Source: an uncultured Clostridia bacterium (GTDB taxonomy: Bacteria > Bacillota_A > Clostridia > Christensenellales > Aristaeellaceae). Taken from it: a stretch of DNA of 29,075 nt. The stretch covers positions 1 to 29,075 of the forward strand of contig CAMVDI010000002.1 of assembly GCA_947166205.1 (NCBI GenBank), read 5' to 3'. This document shows, one piece after another, positions 23,778 through 29,075 of the stretch (position 1 is its first letter; every line of letters begins with the position of its first letter). The notes beneath the pieces were generated by a model. That model was not told where the DNA came from, made no database searches, and saw only the letters and a program-made list of their open reading frames with translations. A program made the translations under genes and the position numbers.

Positions 23778-24350
23778 ATGCTTTTATCACTGTTCCTGAC
23801 TTTTTTCAGAATCGGCGCATTCACGTTCGGCGGAGGATACGCCATGATCGCCCTGATCGAAAACATCTGCGTCACGCAGAAAAAATGGATCACCCACGAA
23901 GATCTGCTCAATGTGACCGTGATCGCGGAATCCACTCCCGGCCCCGTGGCCATCAACTGCGCAACCTTTGTCGGCTTCAGGCAGAAAGGCGTCGCCGGGG
24001 CAGCCGCAGCCACGCTGGGCGTGGTGCTGCCCTCCTTTATCATCATTTACCTGATCTCCATATTTCTGGACCGTTTTCTGGAGATCGCCTGGGTCGCCAG
24101 CGCCTTCAGAGGGATCCGGATCGCCGTAGGGATCCTGATCCTTGACGTGGGAATCCGCATGATCCGGAAAATGCCCCGGGAACCCCTGCGGATCGCGATC
24201 CTGGTCTGCGCCTTTCTCGCGATGCTGCTGATCAGCATTTTCGCGTGGAAGATCTCAACGGTCACCCTGCTGCTTTCCGCCGCCGGGGTCAGCCTCGCAG
24301 CCTTCCTGTTTTCCGGAAGCAAGATGAAAAAAGGAGATGGGGCGTCGTGA
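23778..24350 (+). CDS. Chromate transporter family protein, half-size (first of pair)
   Basis: A 190-residue membrane protein equal to one CHR domain. Signatures are FRIGAFTFGGGYAMIALIE near the N-terminus and ESTPGPVAINCATFVGF, followed by four to five hydrophobic segments. Half-size ChrA proteins work as pairs and are linked to chromate efflux, though the physiological anion in anaerobes is often unclear. The start has GGGAGGA. The stop overlaps the GTG start of the second half-gene, giving a 1:1 operon. Confidence 0.93.
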   Translation: MLLSLFLTFFRIGAFTFGGGYAMIALIENICVTQKKWITHEDLLNVTVIAESTPGPVAINCATFVGFRQKGVAGAAAATLGVVLPSFIIIYLISIFLDRFLEIAWVASAFRGIRIAVGILILDVGIRMIRKMPREPLRIAILVCAFLAMLLISIFAWKISTVTLLLSAAGVSLAAFLFSGSKMKKGDGAS

Positions 24351-24910
24351 TTTACCTGGATCTGCTGATCGGCTTCCTGAAGGTGGGCTGCTTTTCTTTC
24401 GGCGGAGCTTACGCGGCCATTCCCCTCATCCGGGAGGTCGTGCTTTCCTACGGCTGGATATCGGAAGAGATGCTGACCGATATGATCGCCGTGAGCGAGA
24501 GCACCCCCGGTCCCATCATGGTGAATCTGGCCACCTATATAGGCAGCAGCCAGGCCGGAATGGCCGGAGCGGCCGTCGCGACGCTGGCCTCGGTGCTGCC
24601 CGCCTTCGTGATCATCCTGCTGATCATGGCGGTGATGAACCGCGCGCTGAACAACAAATATGTACAGGCCGTGATGCGCGGCCTGCAGGCCTGCGTGATC
24701 GGCGTGATCACCGCGGTAGGCGTGTGGATGCTGTATCAGAACGTCGCGGCTTCGGCGGTGGCGGCGGAATCGGATCTTCGCCCGCTGATCCTTTCGGCCG
24801 TGCTGGCGCTTTTGTATTTCGGATCCCGGAAGATCCGGTTCATGAAAAAAGGCCTGAGCCCGATCGCGCTGATCGGAATCGCGGCCTTCCTGGGAGCTGT
24901 GGTCTTCTAG
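24347..24910 (+). CDS. Chromate transporter family protein, half-size (second of pair)
   Basis: A 187-residue partner CHR domain with FLKVGCFSFGGAYAAIPLI and SESTPGPIMVNLATYIGS. The start is the GTG at 24347, which overlaps the first half-gene's TGA and follows AAGGAGA by about 10 nt; a longer in-frame ATG at 24245 would lie inside the first gene. Together the two would form an antiparallel dimer or heterodimer carrier. The TetR gene ends convergently about 150 nt downstream. Confidence 0.93.
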   Translation: MIYLDLLIGFLKVGCFSFGGAYAAIPLIREVVLSYGWISEEMLTDMIAVSESTPGPIMVNLATYIGSSQAGMAGAAVATLASVLPAFVIILLIMAVMNRALNNKYVQAVMRGLQACVIGVITAVGVWMLYQNVAASAVAAESDLRPLILSAVLALLYFGSRKIRFMKKGLSPIALIGIAAFLGAVVF

Positions 24911-24940
24911 TGGAACAGAGGGGCGGTCCTTTTCGTGCCG
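24911..24940 (+). repeat. Dispersed repeat copy G
   Basis: TGGAACAGAGGGGCGGTCCT to TTTCGTGCCG, starting right after the chrA stop. GGAAC and the GTGCC end no longer pair perfectly, so it looks decayed. Confidence 0.8.
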
Positions 24941-25063
24941 TTTTATCCTTTTCCCCCGTTCCCGCGCCGCCGCGCAGCCAGCGCGGTCAGGCAGATCGGG
25001 CCAGGCAGAATCAGACCCGGCCGCAGCGCATTTCTTCTCCTCTTTGCCGTCGGCTCCCGGCCA

Positions 25064-25702
25064 TCACGCCAGAAACTTCATCATCAGCAATTCTTTCAGC
25101 AGTTCCAGTTCCTTTTCCGAATCCGTGCCCGCCTGATACAGAAGGCCGACCGCGTACCGCGTGACCGCCGCCAGCATCAGGTGCAGCGTGGTGCTGAACA
25201 TTTCCTTCTCCGGAATATCCGTCCTGAGGGTATGGTCCGCCAGCCCTTTCACGTACATCTCGTGGAACGTGGCTTCCATCTCTCCGATCACTGCCTGATA
25301 GGGCTTTACCGTTTCCGCATCCACCTTCTCCACCTGAACGTAAATGTTGAAGAACTGATTGAACCGGAGCAGATCCTGATGATTCCGGTAGAGCTCCAGG
25401 AAAGAATCCAGGTAAAACCCGAAGGATTCCGCGGCCGTCATCCCGCTGAAGTCCGCATGCGGCCTGCGCTTCCGGTTTTCTTCCAGAAACTGCCGCCACT
25501 TCCACGCGGCCGCCTCGACCACAATGGTCTGTTTGTTGGCAAAATACCTGTACAGCGTGGCAATCCCATAGGGCGTGGCATCGGCAATATCCTGCAGGGA
25601 CACAGAATGAATATCTTTCGAGGAGAACAGCTCATACGCCGCCTCCGTAAATCTGATCCTCCTGGCCGCGATGCTTTCCGCGTCTTTTCCTGTGCCTCGC
25701 AT
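25064..25702 (-). CDS. TetR/AcrR-family transcriptional regulator
   Basis: The 212-residue protein has an N-terminal TetR HTH (about 15-60: FTEAAYELFSS, VSLQDIADATPYGIATLYRYFANKQTIV, key part SLQDIADATPYGIATLYRYF) and a variable C-terminal ligand domain. It likely represses its own gene and perhaps a transporter. It is convergent with the chrA pair and transcribed from a strong TTGACA promoter. No transporter gene lies directly beside it on the same strand, so its target cannot be inferred from position; sbcC upstream is an unlikely partner. No clear palindromic operator is visible over its promoter. Confidence 0.93.
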   Translation of the reverse strand: MRGTGKDAESIAARRIRFTEAAYELFSSKDIHSVSLQDIADATPYGIATLYRYFANKQTIVVEAAAWKWRQFLEENRKRRPHADFSGMTAAESFGFYLDSFLELYRNHQDLLRFNQFFNIYVQVEKVDAETVKPYQAVIGEMEATFHEMYVKGLADHTLRTDIPEKEMFSTTLHLMLAAVTRYAVGLLYQAGTDSEKELELLKELLMMKFLA

Positions 25703-25758
25703 GTGGGACAGCCCTCCCCTTCCTTTTCATCCACGCGCGAAGATCCCGCGTCAGATCA

Positions 25759-25787
25759 ATAGTATGGCTATCACTCTGTTCTGTCAA
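25759..25787 (-). promoter_or_regulatory. Strong promoter of the TetR-type gene
   Basis: On the minus strand perfect TTGACA (25782-25787), a 17-nt spacer and TACTAT (25759-25764), 57 nt before the ATG. Confidence 0.85.
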
Positions 25788-25788
25788 G

Positions 25789-25832
25789 TGGAACGGAGGG
25801 CCTGGAACGTAGGGACGTTCTTTTTCGTTCCG
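25789..25832 (+). repeat. Dispersed repeat copy H
   Basis: TGGAACGGAGGGCC (25789-25802) then TGGAACGTAGGGACGTTCTT to CGTTCCG (25803-25832), followed by a T-run. It has the same doubled front as copy C. A diverged relative (GGGGGCGGTTCTCTG on the minus strand, about 25865-25885) fills the rest of the gap to sbcC. Confidence 0.85.
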
Positions 25833-25889
25833 TTTTTCTGCACGGAACCGGCCCCTGTCTCTGGAAGTCAGAGAACCGCCCCCCGTCTC

Positions 25890-28658
25890 CTAAGCTTCGA
25901 TCGAGCCGATCCGGCTGCCGCCGCCCGGGATTTTTTTCACAACGATCTGCCGGTCAATCACCCGGCGAAGCTCCGCCACATGCGAGATAATCCCGATCAG
26001 GCGGTTGGTCTCGGACAGGCTGTTCAGCGCCTTCATGGCCTGCTGAAGCGTCTCCTCATCCAGAGAGCCGAAGCCCTCATCCACGAACATTGTATCCAGC
26101 CGTATCCCGCCGGCGCTCATCTGAATTTCCTCCGACATGCCCAGGGCCAGGCTGAGGGAAGCGATGAACGACTCCCCGCCCGAAAGGGACTTCACGCTGC
26201 GGATACTTCCGTTCGTGTGGTCCACCACGTCCAGATCCAAACCGCTCTGCACCCGGTTGTCATCCGTGGTTCTCCGCCGCTTCAGATCATACTTTCCGCC
26301 GCTCATCTGCATCAGATGAACATTGGCCCTGCGCAGAATCCGGTCGAGAAAGGTGGTCTGAATCCAGGTTTCAAACATGATGTGTTCCTTGCCCTTCAGC
26401 TGACCGTTCGCCGTGTCCGACAGCGAAGTGACCAGCTGCCATTTCCGGTCAATCTCCGTCAGCTGATTCGATACGGTGCTCAGGTTTTCCAGCACGTCCT
26501 CATTGGTTTTGATCCGGACCTGAACCGCTTCCCTGATCCGGGAGATCTCCTGTTTCCTCGTTTTAAGATCCGCATTTTCCTTCTGTACAGCCTCCAGGTC
26601 CCTTGGTTCGTCCTCCCGCAGAAGCTTCTCCGCCAGCTCAATCCGGCCATTCAGCAGCGTGATTTCCTTTTCACAGTCCTCTTTTGCCTTCTGGGCGTCC
26701 GCCAGATTCTGCTGTCTTCTCCGGATCTCCTGATCCAGAGCCTCCGCCGCCGCGCCCGCGGTCCTGTGGTCCGGATAGCTCAGTTTCGCCCGCTGCTCCT
26801 CCATGTTCTTTTTCTGCTCCCGCAGCCGGCCTTCCTCGTTCACATAGGCGAGCTCCGTTTCGGACAGTTCCTGGGATTTCCTCTGCAGCGCGTTCTCCTT
26901 TTCTGGAATCAGCCGGTCCAGCTCATTCCTGCGGGTTTTGTTCCCGGCCTCCGCCCGCATCTGTCCCTCAATCTCATCCAGCTCCCCCTTCACCGCGGCC
27001 AGTCTGGCCATGGTCCGGGAGTAAACCGTCTCTTCCTCGTACGCCCCAAGCAGCTCTTCGGCCTGCTCCTGAATGTTCTGCAGCGCGTAATCCAGTTTGG
27101 CCTTTTCCGCGCCGGCCCGGTTGCTGGCCGCGTTTGCGTCCCGCTGCGAGATCTGCGCCGTCTGTTCCGCCGATTCCACCGATTCCAGGTCCGGAGCGTC
27201 CCAGGGTTTGACAGCCTTTCGCGGATGGCTGAGCGACCCGCATACGGGGCAGGGTTTTCCGGGCTCCAGCGTCTCCGCCAGAATGCCCGCCTGATTATCG
27301 TTGTACTGCCTGCGCAGCCCTTCCGCCCTTTTGCCGGCGTTTTCCGCTTCCCTTCGCGCGTTCAGATACCTGGCCTGAGCGCTGTCGCTGTTCTTCCTGA
27401 GGCCAGGAAGATGATCCAGGGCGGTCTTCAGCCCGCCCAGCGCCCGCAGCGTATTGTTCAGCTCCGTCCGTCTCACGCTCAGCTCCGCGGTCCGGTCTGG
27501 GATATCCTTCAGCACTTCCTGCTCCTTCCGAAGCGATGCCAGCTCCTGGCTCAGGTTCTCCTTTTCGGCTCTCAGCCCCTCAACCCGGCTTTTCTTCAGG
27601 CCCTGGGCTTTTTCCGCTTTCGCCAGTTCCGCCCGCCGCTGATCCAGCTGCTCATATTCCCTGAGCTCATCCCGGATCCTCGTGAGTTCGGCCGTCTTTC
27701 GCTCCGTTTCCTTCGCGCCTTCCTTCTCCCTGTTCAGGGTCTCCTCCAGGAGCCTGAGCGCTTCCTGCTTTTCCTTCCTTTTCTCAGCGGCTTTCTCCCG
27801 ATCCTCCCTGGCTTTCTTCTGGTTTTCGGCTTTTCCGATCAGCTGGTTCAGCGCCCCGATCCTCTTCTCCAGCTCCCCTTCCTGCTGAATCAGCGCGCCC
27901 TGCTCTTCCCTGTCCTTTTCCAGAATCTTCCCGATCACGCCGGCCGCCTCGTCCGCCAGCATTTCTCCCTGCCTGGCCTTCCCGGCCTCGATCTCCAGCG
28001 GATCGTTCTCCGGGCAGGTAATCCGGTTCAGATGAATCTGGATATCTCCCTTCCGGCGGGCGCGTTCGCTCTCGATCTTCCGGGCTTCCTCCTTCAGCCT
28101 GTCCTGGAAGCCCTGATAGATATGGGTCCGGAATATTTCACGAAAATGCGCCCTTCTGTCCCGGGTGTCCTCAAGCAGGATTTTCAGAAACTCTCCCTGG
28201 GCAATCATGGCGATCTGGCAGAACTGTTCCCGGTTGACGCCGAGAATCCCGACGATGGCCCTGTCGATTTCCTTTTCCTTTTTCAGGATTCTTCCGTCCG
28301 GCAGATACAGCTCCGCCTCAGCGGGAGCGTTTGTATCCCCGCCGCCCTTCAGCTTCCGGCGCGGATGATCCATGAACCGCCTGACGGTATAGTTCTGTCC
28401 ATTGTACGCGAAGGTCAGCTCAACTCCCGGCGCGGCGTATCTGTCCGCGTACTTGGATTTAAGCATCGCGGGATCCCGGTTCTGACCGCTTGCTTCCCCG
28501 TACAGGGCAAAGATGATCGCGTCAAAAATCGTCGTCTTGCCCGCGCCGGTGTCCCCCGTGATCAGATAAAGGCCGTTTGTGCCCAGCCTTTCAAAGTCAA
28601 TCGTTTCCTTTCCCGCATAGGGTCCGAAGGCGCTCATCTCCAGTTTCAGCGGTCTCAT
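25890..28658 (-). CDS. sbcC: Exonuclease subunit SbcC (SMC-like ATPase)
   Basis: A 922-residue Rad50/SbcC-type ATPase. With SbcD it forms a DNA end-processing nuclease that cuts hairpins and blocked ends. N-terminal Walker A is GDTGAGKT (35-42). Two long charged coiled-coil arms flank the zinc hook CPVC (C470, C473). The C-terminal ATPase half has the signature LSGGESFIASLSLALGMSE (about 820) and Walker B/D-loop MFVDEGFGSLDEETL (about 855). Length and domain order are normal (about 900-1050 in the family). Its ATG overlaps the sbcD stop by 4 nt, and its AGGAGGAG ribosome site lies in sbcD. It ends shortly before dispersed repeat copy H. Confidence 0.97.
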   Translation of the reverse strand: MRPLKLEMSAFGPYAGKETIDFERLGTNGLYLITGDTGAGKTTIFDAIIFALYGEASGQNRDPAMLKSKYADRYAAPGVELTFAYNGQNYTVRRFMDHPRRKLKGGGDTNAPAEAELYLPDGRILKKEKEIDRAIVGILGVNREQFCQIAMIAQGEFLKILLEDTRDRRAHFREIFRTHIYQGFQDRLKEEARKIESERARRKGDIQIHLNRITCPENDPLEIEAGKARQGEMLADEAAGVIGKILEKDREEQGALIQQEGELEKRIGALNQLIGKAENQKKAREDREKAAEKRKEKQEALRLLEETLNREKEGAKETERKTAELTRIRDELREYEQLDQRRAELAKAEKAQGLKKSRVEGLRAEKENLSQELASLRKEQEVLKDIPDRTAELSVRRTELNNTLRALGGLKTALDHLPGLRKNSDSAQARYLNARREAENAGKRAEGLRRQYNDNQAGILAETLEPGKPCPVCGSLSHPRKAVKPWDAPDLESVESAEQTAQISQRDANAASNRAGAEKAKLDYALQNIQEQAEELLGAYEEETVYSRTMARLAAVKGELDEIEGQMRAEAGNKTRRNELDRLIPEKENALQRKSQELSETELAYVNEEGRLREQKKNMEEQRAKLSYPDHRTAGAAAEALDQEIRRRQQNLADAQKAKEDCEKEITLLNGRIELAEKLLREDEPRDLEAVQKENADLKTRKQEISRIREAVQVRIKTNEDVLENLSTVSNQLTEIDRKWQLVTSLSDTANGQLKGKEHIMFETWIQTTFLDRILRRANVHLMQMSGGKYDLKRRRTTDDNRVQSGLDLDVVDHTNGSIRSVKSLSGGESFIASLSLALGMSEEIQMSAGGIRLDTMFVDEGFGSLDEETLQQAMKALNSLSETNRLIGIISHVAELRRVIDRQIVVKKIPGGGSRIGSIEA

Positions 28659-29075
28659 GCCTTCTCCTCCTTCAGCCCTTCCAGAATTTCCTCGGCGTAG
28701 GATCTCTGTTCATCGCTCAGCGGCTGACCATTCTGGCTGTTGAAAAACGCGTCAAACAGTTCAATCTCGCTCCTGCTCCCGACCTCTCCGGCGTCCTCCA
28801 GGCCGGACAGTGCCCGGGTCCGCCGGTTGTCATAGTCGATCTTCATGATGTTCGGATACACGGTCCGCATCCGGGCCGGCGCGTCCGGCACCTCGTCCTC
28901 ATCCGTCAGGATGACATGCAGGTAATCCTCCGTCGCGGTCCCCTCCCAGGTTTTCCGCAGCATCAGTTCGTCATAGGTGCCGCGGATCTCCCTCATCTCG
29001 TGTCTGGGCTTCAGCGGAACGGTCCGGATCTCCACATTGCCTTTTTCCCGGAGCGTCACCACCGTCACGGATTTC
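28655..29075 (-). CDS. sbcD: Exonuclease subunit SbcD (C-terminal part; gene begins beyond the window)
   Basis: Only the last 140 or so codons are in the window; the frame stays open to 29075. The sequence matches the capping/C-terminal region of SbcD, including TVPLKPRHEMREIRGTYDEL, where the L-R-x-x-R-x-(L/I)-x-G-x-(Y/F) type pattern follows the nuclease domain, and ends LKEEKA. The Mre11-like metallophosphatase domain with the catalytic metal ligands lies outside. The 4-nt ATGA overlap with sbcC is the usual sbcDC operon arrangement. Confidence 0.88.
   Translation of the reverse strand, partial: KSVTVVTLREKGNVEIRTVPLKPRHEMREIRGTYDELMLRKTWEGTATEDYLHVILTDEDEVPDAPARMRTVYPNIMKIDYDNRRTRALSGLEDAGEVGSRSEIELFDAFFNSQNGQPLSDEQRSYAEEILEGLKEEKA

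Noticed and set aside
25671..28700. 1009-codon plus-strand open frame opposite sbcC
   Set aside because: Shadow of sbcC; SbcC shows all catalytic motifs on the minus strand.

Overview
The window is a GC-rich stretch of a bacterial chromosome with 26 recognisable protein genes, the first and last cut by the window edges. Strong GGAGG-type ribosome sites, an archaeal/eukaryotic-style ProS, half-size chromate transporter pairs, a DUF5711 protein and a barnase-type secreted RNase suggest a Bacillota (Clostridia) genome, perhaps a high-GC gut or rumen lineage. This placement is inference. No rRNA, tRNA, CRISPR array, transposase or prophage gene was seen.

Layout. (1) 1-12.6 kb, all on the minus strand: proS, a membrane-anchored beta-propeller protein (DUF5711), mrp, a lipoprotein with six peptidoglycan-binding repeats, a secreted barnase-family RNase, rlmH, a TrmH/SpoU methyltransferase, a radical SAM/SPASM protein, an FAD oxidoreductase and leuS. 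Translation and RNA-modification genes are mixed with cell-envelope genes. (2) 12.6-16 kb, minus strand: a PspC-domain protein with a small membrane partner, a short MGMT-type protein, an Eis-like acetyltransferase and an SGNH esterase. (3) 16-20.6 kb, plus strand: a small membrane protein, an alpha/beta hydrolase and a dCache-HAMP-SpoIIE phosphatase. (4) 20.8-25.7 kb: a MATE exporter (minus) with an attenuator-like leader, an esterase/ACT-domain pair and a chrA half-gene pair (plus), then a TetR regulator (minus). (5) 25.9 kb to the end, minus: sbcC and the 3' part of sbcD, overlapping by 4 nt.

Two kinds of unexplained non-coding structure stand out. First, at least six genes (barnase, FAD oxidoreductase, leuS, pspC, the 16129 membrane gene and the ACT gene) are followed by tandem or near-tandem partial copies of their own 3' ends, most including the stop codon. 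The leuS and barnase cases are arrays of six and five roughly 17-nt units. Second, a dispersed repeat (core GGGACGGTCCTTTT or GGGACGATTCTTTT, flanked by GGAAC and GTTCC) fills intergenic spaces between 12.6 and 25.9 kb. It is absent from the first 12.6 kb and nearly always points the same way regardless of gene direction. One copy supplies the last 16 codons and stop of the MGMT-like gene. The repeat resembles REP-like elements of Clostridia, and its source transposase is not in the window.
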